Made by a program: the position numbers and the translations under genes. A stretch of DNA of 64,000 bases from Acidimicrobiales bacterium (GTDB taxonomy: Bacteria; Actinomycetota; Acidimicrobiia; Acidimicrobiales; SZUA-35), in NCBI GenBank assembly GCA_041394265.1, contig JAWKIO010000005.1, positions 4,588,001 through 4,652,000 on the forward strand, read 5' to 3'. The notes beneath the pieces are model-generated. The model saw only the letters and a list, made by a program, of their open reading frames with translations, was not told the origin of the DNA and searched no databases. Shown one piece after another: positions 7,651 to 16,314 of this stretch. Every line of letters starts with the position of its first letter. The first letter of the stretch is position 1.

Positions 7651-8304
7651 ATGCCGCTTTCCGACGAAGATCCCAAGCGTCGCATCGTCCACCGGCTGAA
7701 GCGGGCCGACGCGATGACGGCGGTGGAACTGGCCTCGGACTTCGGGGTGACGCCCACCGCGATCCGACAACACCTCGAGCAGCTCGAAGCTGCAGGGCTC
7801 GTGCGCCGCGCCGAGCCCAGCGAGCCGAGCGGCCGTGGCCGGCCGGCCGTGCGATTCGTACTCACCGAGCTCGCCGCCGAGCTGTTCCCCGACCGCCACA
7901 GCGATCTCACGATCGAACTCATCGAGTCGATTCGTACTGCGATCGGCGAGCCGGCGCTCGATGCCGTGATCACCAAGCGATCCGAGCGGCAGGAGGCGGC
8001 GTATCGGGAACGGTTGGGGGAGTCGCCCGTGGCGATCCGAGCGTCGCGTCTGGCCGAGGTCCGCTCGGCCGAGGGCTACATGGCCGAGATCATCGACGGC
8101 GACGACGGCTCGTTGACCCTGGTGGAGCACCACTGTCCGATCTGCGATGCGGCCAGCGTCTGCCAGGCGCTGTGTCGCGACGAGCAGCGGGTGTTCGCTG
8201 CGCTGTTCGCCGACGTTGCCACGGTCGAGCGAACCTCACATTTGCTGGCCGGTGACACCCGCTGCGCCTATCGGATCCGACCGATCCCCCCGCCGGCGCC
8301 GTAA
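7651..8304 (+). CDS. SufR-like iron-sulfur transcriptional regulator (winged helix)
   Basis: 217 residues. The N-terminal ~75 residues form a DeoR/ArsR-type winged helix (MTAVELASDFGVTPTAIRQHLEQLEAAGLV), and the C-terminal half carries the SufR-type cysteine arrangement HHCPICDAASVCQALC ... RCAYRI that binds a [4Fe-4S] cluster in characterised relatives. Such proteins repress iron-sulfur assembly or iron-sulfur enzyme genes when the cluster is present. No suf operon is next to it; the neighbour is a divergent Rieske protein, so local control of that gene is a reasonable inference. The ATG at 7651 is fixed by the leaderless -10. It is followed after nine bases by a small membrane protein gene. 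Confidence 0.85.
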   Translation: MPLSDEDPKRRIVHRLKRADAMTAVELASDFGVTPTAIRQHLEQLEAAGLVRRAEPSEPSGRGRPAVRFVLTELAAELFPDRHSDLTIELIESIRTAIGEPALDAVITKRSERQEAAYRERLGESPVAIRASRLAEVRSAEGYMAEIIDGDDGSLTLVEHHCPICDAASVCQALCRDEQRVFAALFADVATVERTSHLLAGDTRCAYRIRPIPPPAP

Positions 8305-8307
8305 GGT
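8302..8307 (+). promoter_or_regulatory. Leaderless -10 element TAAGGT overlapping a stop codon
   Basis: TAAGGT uses the TAA stop of the regulator gene as its first half and lies six bases before the ATG at 8314. Confidence 0.55.
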
Positions 8308-8313
8308 CTGGGC

Positions 8314-8901
8314 ATGGGCGAGAACGACCGGCATCGAGGCGACCAGAACACCGAAGACGCTCAGATGGTCGCGTCGCCCGAACCCAAGCGGTCGCTGCAA
8401 CGGCGGCTGGTGATCGGGTTGATCTCGCTGGTCGCACTGGCGTTGCTGGTGATGCTGACCGGGGCCATCGTGCCGCGCTGGTGGGCCACCCGCATCGGCA
8501 ATATCGTCGACAAGCGACTGACCGTGGGCTCGTTCGTCGGAATCGCCGTCGGTGGACTCTTCACGCTTGTCCCGCTGCTCATCCTGTGGATCGGCTGGCG
8601 GGTGCGGAAGACTTTCCGTCGTTGGCTGATCGTGCTTGCGCTGGCAATCATCGTGGCCTTCCCCAACCTGGCCACACTCGGCATCTGGACCGGCACCGGG
8701 TCGGGTGCCGACATCGCCCGTCGGGATCTCGGGACCGAAGCCCCGGGGTTCCTGGGCGGCACGCTCTTCGGCGTGATCCTTGGCGCCGTGACCGCGCTGG
8801 TGCTCATGTACCTGTCGTTCTCGCGCCGCCGGAACAAACAGCTGGCACGCGATCTCAAGGCCCAGATCCGAGCCCACGGACCGATCGACGACGAGCGCTG
8901 A
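8314..8901 (+). CDS. Hypothetical membrane protein (195 aa)
   Basis: No family recognised. A polar N-terminus of about 30 residues is followed by four hydrophobic stretches near residues 33-52, 72-95, 102-120 and 145-168, and a basic C-terminal tail (SRRRNKQLARDLKAQIRAHG) that should be cytoplasmic. It follows the SufR-like gene by nine bases but has its own leaderless -10 element, so it may be expressed both alone and by read-through. It is convergent with the hydrolase gene, nine bases away. Short PEPKR/RR clusters flanking the first helix predict an inside-positive orientation. Confidence 0.75.
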   Translation: MGENDRHRGDQNTEDAQMVASPEPKRSLQRRLVIGLISLVALALLVMLTGAIVPRWWATRIGNIVDKRLTVGSFVGIAVGGLFTLVPLLILWIGWRVRKTFRRWLIVLALAIIVAFPNLATLGIWTGTGSGADIARRDLGTEAPGFLGGTLFGVILGAVTALVLMYLSFSRRRNKQLARDLKAQIRAHGPIDDER

Positions 8902-8910
8902 CGTCGAAGC

Positions 8911-9729
8911 TCAGGCGGCAGCAGTTCGCAGCGCAGCGTCGTTCTCGACGTCGCGCCAGTTGGATGGACGTGGGTAGGACCGACGGGCCCACGGCGGGGG
9001 ATTGAACGGACGCCAGTCGTCGATCGGCTGCATGAGGCGATCGCTGATGGCGGCGATCACCGCCGGGTTGTGGCCGAGGCCGCTGTGGCTGCCCTTGACC
9101 TCGATGTTCTCCGCCATCGGCCCCACCGTCTCGAGACACTGCCACCAACGAGCGATGCCGTCGGTGCGGGAGTAGATCGCGGTCGACGGCACCGGCAGCG
9201 GTGCCTGGTCGGGCCCGGTGAGGGCCTCGAGTTCCTTGACATGGAACGGCTTCATCCGGTCGTAGAGGTCGGAGGCTGCACTGCGGGACTGCTCGTCGAT
9301 GCGGAAGGGGCTGCCGAGGGTGATGACCTGGCGAACCGAGTCGGGAGCCGTGCGGGCGAGCTGGCGTGCGTAGATCCCACCGAGGCTCCAGCCGATGATG
9401 CTCACCGGGCGATCGTGGCGATCGTGGAGCAGCTGGAGACGCTCGGCCATGCCGTCGATGATGCGCTGCGTGGGGCCGATGTTGCGGCCGAGTCCCCAGC
9501 CATGGGTCCAGTAGCCCTGGCTGCGGAGCACCGAACGGAGTGCGATGCTCGAGCGGTCGCTGCCCATGAAGCCCGGCAGGACCAGCACCGGGTGTTCGTC
9601 GCCACGCCCGGCGAGGCGCAGCAGTGGCGAGGCGGCGACCATCGCCCCCATCTCGAAGATCGCCCGAGACTCGAGCACGGTCAAGAGGGTGTGGGGTGCC
9701 GCTTGTCGGGATCGCTCACTGGATGCCAT
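8911..9729 (-). CDS. Alpha/beta hydrolase (esterase/lipase-like)
   Basis: 272-residue alpha/beta hydrolase. VLVLPGFMGSD gives the oxyanion loop, GWSLGG the nucleophile elbow with Ser, YSRTDGI the acid Asp, and the SHSGLGHNP segment supplies the His. There is no signal peptide. The overall pattern, with a long segment on filling a hydrophobic pocket and RSQGY-W-HGW after the oxyanion loop, matches the triacylglycerol-lipase/PGAP1-like group, but the substrate is unknown. It follows the ABC-F gene on the same strand by 21 bases, yet has a TACGGT hexamer six bases before its ATG and no ribosome binding site, so it probably has its own leaderless transcript. Confidence 0.87.
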   Translation of the reverse strand: MASSERSRQAAPHTLLTVLESRAIFEMGAMVAASPLLRLAGRGDEHPVLVLPGFMGSDRSSIALRSVLRSQGYWTHGWGLGRNIGPTQRIIDGMAERLQLLHDRHDRPVSIIGWSLGGIYARQLARTAPDSVRQVITLGSPFRIDEQSRSAASDLYDRMKPFHVKELEALTGPDQAPLPVPSTAIYSRTDGIARWWQCLETVGPMAENIEVKGSHSGLGHNPAVIAAISDRLMQPIDDWRPFNPPPWARRSYPRPSNWRDVENDAALRTAAA

Positions 9730-9735
9730 CGCCCG

Positions 9736-9741
9736 ACCGTA
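9736..9741 (-). promoter_or_regulatory. Leaderless -10 element TACGGT
   Basis: On the minus strand TACGGT lies six bases before the ATG at 9729, in the 21-base gap after the ABC-F gene. Confidence 0.6.
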
Positions 9742-9750
9742 GTCGACGCG

Positions 9751-11388
9751 TCAGGCCGAGAGCAGCTTGACCCTCCGCAGCGAGCCGACGTTCGCTGGAT
9801 CCGACAACGCCTCCAGTGCGAGCTCGAAGTCGGGGACGGCGTACACCGAGCCGTCGTCGTCGATCATGACGAAGCGATCGAGCCGGGCGAGGAAGGTGCG
9901 GTCGTGGCTGACGGCGATCACCGTGCCCTGGAACCCGTCGAGTGCCTTCTCCAACGCCTCGGAGGACTCGATGTCGAGGTTGTCGGTCGGTTCGTCGAGG
10001 AGCAGCACGTTGTGGCCCTCCAGCTCGAGTCCGAGGATCTCGAGCCGGGCCTTCTGCCCACCCGACAAGGTCTCGAACGCCTGCCGGGCGTGCGCGGCCA
10101 ATCCGTAGCGGGCGAGCGACTTCATGGCCCGCTCGTCGTCGGCGACTCGCTCTCGGGTGATGTCAAAGGCTTCGCGTCCGACGAAGTCCGGGCGATCGTT
10201 GATCTGGGTGAACACCCCAACCGAGGTGCGAGGACCGAGGGCGATCGTGCCCTCGTCGGGCGGCAACTCGCCGGCGAGGGCACGCAGGAGGTGGCTCTTG
10301 CCGGTGCCGTTGGGGCCGATCAGGCCAACCCGCTCGCCGAAGTAGACCTCGTCGGAGAACGGCAGGAAGAGGTCGCCAACCGACAGGTCGTCCATCTTCA
10401 CGACGCGCCGGGCCGAGTCGGCGCCGCGCAGATTCACGTAGATGTGTTGGTCGGGGACCAGCGGCGGGGGAGGGCCGGCGGCGACGAAGCGCTCCCATCG
10501 GGTCTCCGCGGCGTTCGCCTTGGTGGCGTTCTTGAAGTTCTGCGCCGCCCGTTGCTTCATCACCTTCATGTGATGGAAGAGGCGGCGCTCCTCGTCGGTC
10601 CAACGCTTGAGCGCGTCGCCGAGCAGCTCCTGCCGACGGGCGCGTGCCTCGGGGAACGTGGTGTACGAGCCGCCATGCACCCAGCAGCCCGAGCCTTCGA
10701 TCACGACGATCTTCGTGGCGACACGTTCGAGGAGCGATCGGTCGTGGCTCACCATCAAGATCGTGCTCCGGCAGGCGATGAGCTGTTCCTCGAGCCAGAC
10801 CCGAGTGGGGATGTCGAGGTAGTTGTCCGGCTCGTCGAGGAGCAGGATGTCGGCCCCCGAGTTGAGCAGCAGGTCGAGGACCAGGCGCTTGCGCTCGCCG
10901 CCGGACAACTCCCCGACGAGGCGGGTCGAGAAGTCGGCCACGGGCGTCTTCACGCTGCGGGCGGCCGACGCCGCCCACTGGGCTTCGAGCTCGTAGCCGC
11001 CGAGGTCGCCCCAATCGGTGAGCGCCTCGGCGTACTTCATGCCGTCGTCCGTACCGTCGATCATCGCCTTCTCGGCGGCGACGAGCGCTCGCCCGGCCTG
11101 GCGGAGCTCGGGGAGTGCGACCTCGATCAGCATCTCCCGCAGGCTCGTGTCGGGGCTCGACATCCCGACGTCTTGGGTCATGGTGAGGACGGTGCCGCTG
11201 AGCGAGAACTCACCGGCGTCGGGCTCGAGTTCTCCCGACAGGATGCGGAGAATCGTCGACTTGCCAACGCCGTTGGCCCCGACGAGGGCCGCGTGATCAC
11301 CGGGCGCCACGCCGAAACTGATGTCGAAGAACAACGAATCGCCACCGGGCGGGGCGTAGTCGAGGTCGGAGATGACGATGCTGCTCAC
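9751..11388 (-). CDS. ABC-F family ATPase
   Basis: 545 residues with two ABC domains and no membrane segment, the layout of ABC-F translation factors. Domain 1: GANGVGKST, LSGGERKRL, ILLLDEPDNYLD. Domain 2: GPNGTGKSH, LSGGQKARLE, VLLLDEPTDNLD. The region between them is a charged helical linker (RRLFHHMKVMKQRAAQNFKNATKANAAETRW) of the type that reaches into the ribosomal E site. Members adjust translation or protect ribosomes from antibiotics; no drug can be named. GTG at 11388 is chosen since GAGGAAAG lies seven bases upstream; an ATG at 11442 would add 18 residues and overlap the divergent kinase start. Confidence 0.88.
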   Translation of the reverse strand: MSSIVISDLDYAPPGGDSLFFDISFGVAPGDHAALVGANGVGKSTILRILSGELEPDAGEFSLSGTVLTMTQDVGMSSPDTSLREMLIEVALPELRQAGRALVAAEKAMIDGTDDGMKYAEALTDWGDLGGYELEAQWAASAARSVKTPVADFSTRLVGELSGGERKRLVLDLLLNSGADILLLDEPDNYLDIPTRVWLEEQLIACRSTILMVSHDRSLLERVATKIVVIEGSGCWVHGGSYTTFPEARARRQELLGDALKRWTDEERRLFHHMKVMKQRAAQNFKNATKANAAETRWERFVAAGPPPPLVPDQHIYVNLRGADSARRVVKMDDLSVGDLFLPFSDEVYFGERVGLIGPNGTGKSHLLRALAGELPPDEGTIALGPRTSVGVFTQINDRPDFVGREAFDITRERVADDERAMKSLARYGLAAHARQAFETLSGGQKARLEILGLELEGHNVLLLDEPTDNLDIESSEALEKALDGFQGTVIAVSHDRTFLARLDRFVMIDDDGSVYAVPDFELALEALSDPANVGSLRRVKLLSA

Positions 11389-11440
11389 GATGAATCTTTC
11401 CTCGGTTCGGCCCCTCTGGGCCGAGGGCTGACGGTGGCTC

Positions 11441-13039
11441 ATGGCGGCCTCCGGCGTGACGAAGCTACCGATGATGCGGAGCAACGGAGCCAATTTCTAT
11501 CGAATGGCGACCGACGCCCTGGCCGAAGCGTTCGCCATCGAAGACGTCGATGGCCGGCTGGTGTGGGCGAACAATGCCGCGTCCACCATGCTGGCCGACC
11601 TCACCGGCGGCCGGCGTCTGTGCGAGGGCGACCTGATCAGGGAGTACTTCCCGCAGGTCTTCGACGAAGCCGGCAATGCCTGCGACGAGAGCCAAACCAT
11701 GCAGCGGTTGGCACTCGACACGAACGCGACACACGACAATGTCATCCGGGGCGCCGAGACGGCCTCGGGGATGCGTTGGTTCAGCTGCCGATCGGTGCCG
11801 ATGAGCGACCCGCTCACCGGCGAGCGATGCGTGGTGCATTCGCTCACCGAGGTCACCGAGCAGCGCCGGCTGCAGGCTGAACTGGAGCGCCACGAGCGTC
11901 ATCTCCAGCTGGCGCTCGAGTACGGCCCGATCGGGATGGCGGTGGTCTCCGGCGATGGGCGTTTCACCGAGGCGAATCCGGCCTTCTGTCGCCTGGTCGG
12001 TTGGGACCGCGAACAACTGATCGGCGGTCCGATCCGCAGCATCACGCACCGGGACGACTTCGTTGCCGTCGAGGCGATGGCTCGGCGGACCCTGTCGGGC
12101 GGCCATGAGAGCTTTCAGATCGAGATGCGATTCGTGGGGCGCGACGGGACGCCGATCCCGGTGCGGGCAGTGGTTGCGCTCGTCGGTGAGGCCAAGGGCG
12201 CACACAACTTCATGATGCAGTGCGTCGACATCACCGCCCAGAAGCGGGTGGAGGCGGCACAGATCGAGGCGCTGCGCAAAGAACGGCAACTGGTGAGTGA
12301 CCTGCGAGAGGTCGAGCGGCTTCGGGCCGACTTCGTCGCCACCGCCTCACACGAACTCCGTACTCCTCTGGTGAGCCTGCTCGGGTTCTGTGAGCTGATG
12401 GCCGAGGAACTCGACGGTGCCGCCTCGGTCGCCGAACTCCGGCCGCTGGTCGAATCGGCAACCCGCAACGGTCATCGCCTCCAGCAGTTGATCGATGACC
12501 TGTTGGCTATCGCACAGATCGAGGCAGGCGGGATGAACCGTCGCTTCGACCCGGTCAGTGTGGCAAGTCTCGTCGGCAGCGTCGGTGAGTTGATGGCCGT
12601 CATCGCGCGGCGAGAGCACGTCGACCTCGACCTCGATGTCGGTGACGAGGTCGGCTGGGTCATCGGCGACGCCGAGCAGCTCGAGCGAGTGCTGTTGAAC
12701 ATCGTCGGCAACGCCGTCAAGTTCACCCCGGCCGGTGGACGGGTGCGGCTGTCGGCGACGACCAGTCCGCAGGCAATGGACGAGGTCGTGCTCGAAGTCG
12801 AAGACACCGGCATCGGCATTCCGCTGGCCGAACAGGACCAACTCTTCACCCGGTTCTACCGATCGTCGACCGCACGAGCGGCGGCAGTGGCGGGTACAGG
12901 ACTCGGATTGGCCATCGCCGCCGAGATCGTCGACGCGCACGACGGCAGCATCGCGGTGACCTCCCGCCCTGGTGAGGGGTCGACCTTCACGATTCGGCTC
13001 CCCCGCTCGCCGATCAAGCAGGCGGACTGGTCGATCTGA
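11441..13039 (+). CDS. PAS-PAS sensor histidine kinase
   Basis: 532-residue soluble histidine kinase. Two PAS domains span about residues 20-145 and 155-275 (second: NPAFCRLVGWDREQLIGGP). Then HisKA with the phospho-acceptor in FVATASHELRTPL (His near 304) and an ATPase domain with N box (NIVGNAVKFT), G1 (DTGIGIP) and G2 (GTGLGLAIAAEIV). There are no membrane segments, so it senses a cytoplasmic signal. No response regulator is adjacent, so it is an orphan kinase. The start at 11441 is the first ATG; ATG 11471 is an alternative. It is divergent from the ABC-F gene with only 52 bases between starts. Confidence 0.9.
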   Translation: MAASGVTKLPMMRSNGANFYRMATDALAEAFAIEDVDGRLVWANNAASTMLADLTGGRRLCEGDLIREYFPQVFDEAGNACDESQTMQRLALDTNATHDNVIRGAETASGMRWFSCRSVPMSDPLTGERCVVHSLTEVTEQRRLQAELERHERHLQLALEYGPIGMAVVSGDGRFTEANPAFCRLVGWDREQLIGGPIRSITHRDDFVAVEAMARRTLSGGHESFQIEMRFVGRDGTPIPVRAVVALVGEAKGAHNFMMQCVDITAQKRVEAAQIEALRKERQLVSDLREVERLRADFVATASHELRTPLVSLLGFCELMAEELDGAASVAELRPLVESATRNGHRLQQLIDDLLAIAQIEAGGMNRRFDPVSVASLVGSVGELMAVIARREHVDLDLDVGDEVGWVIGDAEQLERVLLNIVGNAVKFTPAGGRVRLSATTSPQAMDEVVLEVEDTGIGIPLAEQDQLFTRFYRSSTARAAAVAGTGLGLAIAAEIVDAHDGSIAVTSRPGEGSTFTIRLPRSPIKQADWSI

Positions 13040-13064
13040 TCGGTCGCCGTCTCGCCGCGACCGC

Positions 13065-13070
13065 TAGAGT
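13065..13070 (+). promoter_or_regulatory. Leaderless -10 element TAGAGT
   Basis: TAGAGT, six bases before the ATG at 13077, in a 37-base gap after the kinase gene. Confidence 0.6.
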
Positions 13071-13076
13071 CGCGCC

Positions 13077-14675
13077 ATGACGGAGAGTGGTGAGCCGACA
13101 CGCTGGCAACGCCTCGCATCGGCGGCCGAGGTCGGTCGCCGCACCGGACTGCTCGATCCCCGAACGCTCGGCGCGTCGGTCGCAGCTGCCGGCACTTGGG
13201 GGGCAAGCGTTGCTGCCCCCTATGCATCAGCTGCGCTGCGCCACCCGCATCGGACAGCACTGGTCGACGCTCACGGCGCGATCACCTACCGAGAGCTCGA
13301 CCTCCGCACCACCCGGTTGGCGTCGGGGCTGCAGTCGATGGGGGTTGGGCGCACCTCGACCGTCGGGGTGTTGTGTCGCAACCATCGCGGGTTCGTCGAG
13401 GCGAACATCGCTGCGGCGAAGCTCGGCCTCCATGTCGTCTACCTCAATACCGGCCTGCCCGAAGCACAGCTCGAGCAGGTGATCGAACGCGAGCAGATCT
13501 CGTTCGTCTTGGCCGACGAGGAATTCGACGCCCGCCTGGCGGCCATCGGGAGTTCGGGAATCGACCGATTCCTGGCCCGCCTGGGCCTCGATCCCTCGTG
13601 GACCTTCACCGACGTTCCGAAGCCGACGGTGCCGCTACTGCTGCCCCGACCGTGGCGCTCACCCGAGCCGGTCGTGCTCACCTCCGGAACGAGCGGCGCT
13701 CCCAAGGGCACGCAGCGTACCAACGGAGTGAAGTCGGCCGCCACCGCAGCGGGCGTGATCACCGTGATCCCCTACGAGCGGGGCGACACGTTCGTGATCC
13801 CGGCCCCGCTGTTCCACGCGTGGGGTCTCAGCCAGATGGTCACGTGCGCCACGCTCGGGGGCACCGCAGTGCTGCCCGGCGGCTTCGATCCGGCCACGGT
13901 GATGGCGCTCGTCGATGTTCACCAGGCCACCGTGCTGGCCGCCGTGCCGGTGATGCTCCACCGCATCCTCGAGGCGCAGACCGGTGCCAGCGGAGCGAGT
14001 CTGCGGATCACGGCCACCAGCGGCTCGGCGCTTCCGGGCAATCTCGCCGAACGTTGGATGGATGCCTTCGGTGATCACCTCTACTCGCTCTACGGCTCGA
14101 CCGAGGTGGGCCAGGTCGCCGTGGCAACTCCCTCCGACCTCCGGGCGGCACCGGGCACGGCCGGTCGTCCACTGCCGGGCATCGATGTGCGCATTCTCGA
14201 CGACACCGATCGTGAGTTGCCGTCCGGAGCCGTCGGGCGCATCTTCGTTGCGTCTTCGATGCATTTCGACGGCTACACCGGTGGCGGGGGCAAGGCTCGG
14301 GTGGGCGAGCACATGGAGATCGGTGACCAGGGATCGTTCGACGACGACGGGCGGCTTCGCGTGGTCGGGCGGGCCGACGACATGATCATCACCGGCGGCG
14401 AGAACGTCTATCCGTCCAACATCGAACGTTCGCTGCTCGAGCACCCGAAGGTGTCCGACGCTGCGGTGGTCGGTGTTGCAGACGACGACTTCGGCCAACG
14501 GATTCGGGCGGTCATCGTGACCACGGATCAGCGCAACTCTGACCGCCGTACGGCCTCGATCAAGAAGCACCTGCAGACCCAACTGGCGAGCTACGAGGTG
14601 CCCCGCGAGTTCGTCTACGTCGACACGATTCCACGGAATCCGGCAGGCAAGGTGTTGCGGCACGAGCTGCGGTGA
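13077..14675 (+). CDS. Acyl-CoA synthetase / AMP-dependent ligase
   Basis: 532-residue member of the ANL adenylating superfamily that activates a carboxylic acid as an acyl-AMP and then acyl-CoA. Visible motifs are the P-loop LTSGTSGAPKGT (about residue 200), PAPLFHAWGL, YGSTEVGQ, the hinge GRADDMIITGGENVYP and the catalytic Lys in PRNPAGKVLRHEL. Length and motifs fit FadD-type fatty acid-CoA ligases; mycobacterial-like FadD12/FadD2 enzymes have a similar N-terminus. It may work with the MaoC-like and SDR genes downstream in lipid metabolism, though each has its own promoter signature. Confidence 0.92.
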   Translation: MTESGEPTRWQRLASAAEVGRRTGLLDPRTLGASVAAAGTWGASVAAPYASAALRHPHRTALVDAHGAITYRELDLRTTRLASGLQSMGVGRTSTVGVLCRNHRGFVEANIAAAKLGLHVVYLNTGLPEAQLEQVIEREQISFVLADEEFDARLAAIGSSGIDRFLARLGLDPSWTFTDVPKPTVPLLLPRPWRSPEPVVLTSGTSGAPKGTQRTNGVKSAATAAGVITVIPYERGDTFVIPAPLFHAWGLSQMVTCATLGGTAVLPGGFDPATVMALVDVHQATVLAAVPVMLHRILEAQTGASGASLRITATSGSALPGNLAERWMDAFGDHLYSLYGSTEVGQVAVATPSDLRAAPGTAGRPLPGIDVRILDDTDRELPSGAVGRIFVASSMHFDGYTGGGGKARVGEHMEIGDQGSFDDDGRLRVVGRADDMIITGGENVYPSNIERSLLEHPKVSDAAVVGVADDDFGQRIRAVIVTTDQRNSDRRTASIKKHLQTQLASYEVPREFVYVDTIPRNPAGKVLRHELR

Positions 14676-14712
14676 CCCCCACGGTGGCTGAAGCGTGTTG
14701 ACCAGACACCGA

Positions 14713-14718
14713 TAGGTT
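14713..14718 (+). promoter_or_regulatory. Leaderless -10 element TAGGTT
   Basis: TAGGTT, six bases before the GTG at 14725. It supports GTG as the true start of the SDR gene. Confidence 0.6.
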
Positions 14719-14724
14719 CGTGCG

Positions 14725-16278
14725 GTGACTTCCGACGACCAGATGCGAACGAAGCTCCTCGCCACGACCGAGTTCCTCCAGGAGATCGCTCGGTCGAAGG
14801 CGGCGCTGAGCTCGCTGTCGCTCGAAGAACGGACGGCATTCCTGAACGCGGCCGGTGATGTGTTCTGCGCCGATCCCGATGAGCGGCGGTTGCGGGTCAA
14901 GGCCAAGCGGAACAAGCGGCGAGCAGAGAAGCTTGCACGCGACGAGGCAGTGCTCGACCAAACCGGCATTCGCACCCTGCGGGCCAAGCCGGTCTTCACC
15001 ACACCCAACGTGTTCCCGCCCGAGCACTTCGAACCGTCCGACACCCATGACACTGCGCCGGCCATCGCAGGGATCGGCACCGGAGCGACGGGCATCGGCG
15101 AGACGGCAGAGCCCCAGCACTGTTACATCTGCAAGACCAAGTATCACCAGGTCCACCGGTTCTATGACCAGCTGTGCCCGGACTGCGCCGAGTTCAACTA
15201 CGCCAAGCGATCCGAGCTTGCCGACATGGACGGCATGGTCGCACTCCTGACCGGCGGACGGGTGAAGATCGGCTATCAGGCAGGGATCAAGCTGCTCCGC
15301 AGTGGGGCCGAACTCATCGTCGCCACCCGCTTTCCTCGTGATGCTGCCGCTCGCTACGCGGCCGAGCCGGACTTCGCGGAGTGGGGGCACCGGTTGGAGG
15401 TCTTCGGGCTCGACCTGCGCCACACGCCGAGTGTCGAAGCATTCGCCCATCACGTGCTGACGAGTCGAGATCGCCTCGATCTGATCGTCAACAACGCGTG
15501 CCAGACCGTTCGCCGCCCGCCCGATTTCTACCAGCACATGATGGCGGCCGAGACCGCAGCACTGGCCAGTCTCGAGCCCGAGGTCCTGCAGCTGGTGGGC
15601 GCCTACGAAGGACTGCGTCGCTACGACCTGCTGCCGGCGGCCCCTGGCGCCGAACCTCCGTCCCTGCCCGGGCTCGTCCAAGCGGCAGAGCTTTCGCAAA
15701 CGCCACTGCTGCCCGAGGAGGTCGCCGGTCAGCGAGACCTGTTCCCGGAAGGGCGGCTCGACCAAGACCTCCAACAGGTCGATCTGCGTGATCGCAACTC
15801 GTGGCGGCTCCTGCTCCATGAAGTGTCGTCGGTCGAGTTGTTGGAGACCCAGCTCGTCAACGCCGTTGCGCCGTTCGTGCTCAATGCCAGGCTCAAGCCG
15901 CTGATGGAGCGCACACCCGGGGACCACAAGCACATCGTGAACGTGTCGGCGGTCGAGGGGCAGTTCTACCGCCGCTACAAGACCACACGGCATCCGCACA
16001 CCAACATGGCCAAGGCGGCGCTCAACATGATGACCCGCACCTCGGCCACCGACTATCTGGCCTCGGGCATCAACATGAACAGTGTCGACACGGGCTGGGT
16101 CAGCGACGAGGACCCCGTGGCCATCGCTCGTCAGAAGACCGAGGAGCACCGGTTTCACCCGCCGCTCGACATCGTCGACGGTGCCGCACGGATCGTCGAC
16201 CCGATCATCGCCGGACTCAATACCGGCACCCACGTTTCGGGCGCTTTCTTGAAGGACTACGTGCCGACCGACTGGTAG
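14725..16278 (+). CDS. Large SDR-like protein with zinc-knuckle and altered catalytic motif
   Basis: 517 residues. An N-terminal helical region of ~125 residues precedes two CxxC pairs (CYICKTK and CPDC, near residues 133-156), a likely zinc site. A Rossmann fold follows: LLTGGRVKIGYQAGIKLL in place of TGxxxGIG, then a NNA motif (IVNNACQTVRR) and VNVSAVEG as the catalytic Ser region. At the YxxxK position the sequence is HTNMAKAALNMM, so Lys is kept but Tyr is Thr. A 110-residue insertion (MMAAETAALASL to QQVDLRDR) splits the fold. Classic SDR chemistry is therefore doubtful. I know of similar large SDR-like proteins in fungi and bacteria but no assigned function. GTG start, leaderless. Confidence 0.8.
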   Translation: MTSDDQMRTKLLATTEFLQEIARSKAALSSLSLEERTAFLNAAGDVFCADPDERRLRVKAKRNKRRAEKLARDEAVLDQTGIRTLRAKPVFTTPNVFPPEHFEPSDTHDTAPAIAGIGTGATGIGETAEPQHCYICKTKYHQVHRFYDQLCPDCAEFNYAKRSELADMDGMVALLTGGRVKIGYQAGIKLLRSGAELIVATRFPRDAAARYAAEPDFAEWGHRLEVFGLDLRHTPSVEAFAHHVLTSRDRLDLIVNNACQTVRRPPDFYQHMMAAETAALASLEPEVLQLVGAYEGLRRYDLLPAAPGAEPPSLPGLVQAAELSQTPLLPEEVAGQRDLFPEGRLDQDLQQVDLRDRNSWRLLLHEVSSVELLETQLVNAVAPFVLNARLKPLMERTPGDHKHIVNVSAVEGQFYRRYKTTRHPHTNMAKAALNMMTRTSATDYLASGINMNSVDTGWVSDEDPVAIARQKTEEHRFHPPLDIVDGAARIVDPIIAGLNTGTHVSGAFLKDYVPTDW

Positions 16279-16314
16279 GCCTCATGGATCACGCTTCTGG
16301 ACCGATGGATCCAG

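Noticed and set aside
9070..11880. Long open frame (~936 codons) on the + strand over the hydrolase and ABC-F genes
   Set aside because: It is antisense to genes with complete catalytic motifs and its translation is low-complexity and lacks any fold-like pattern; a by-product of GC-rich codon use.
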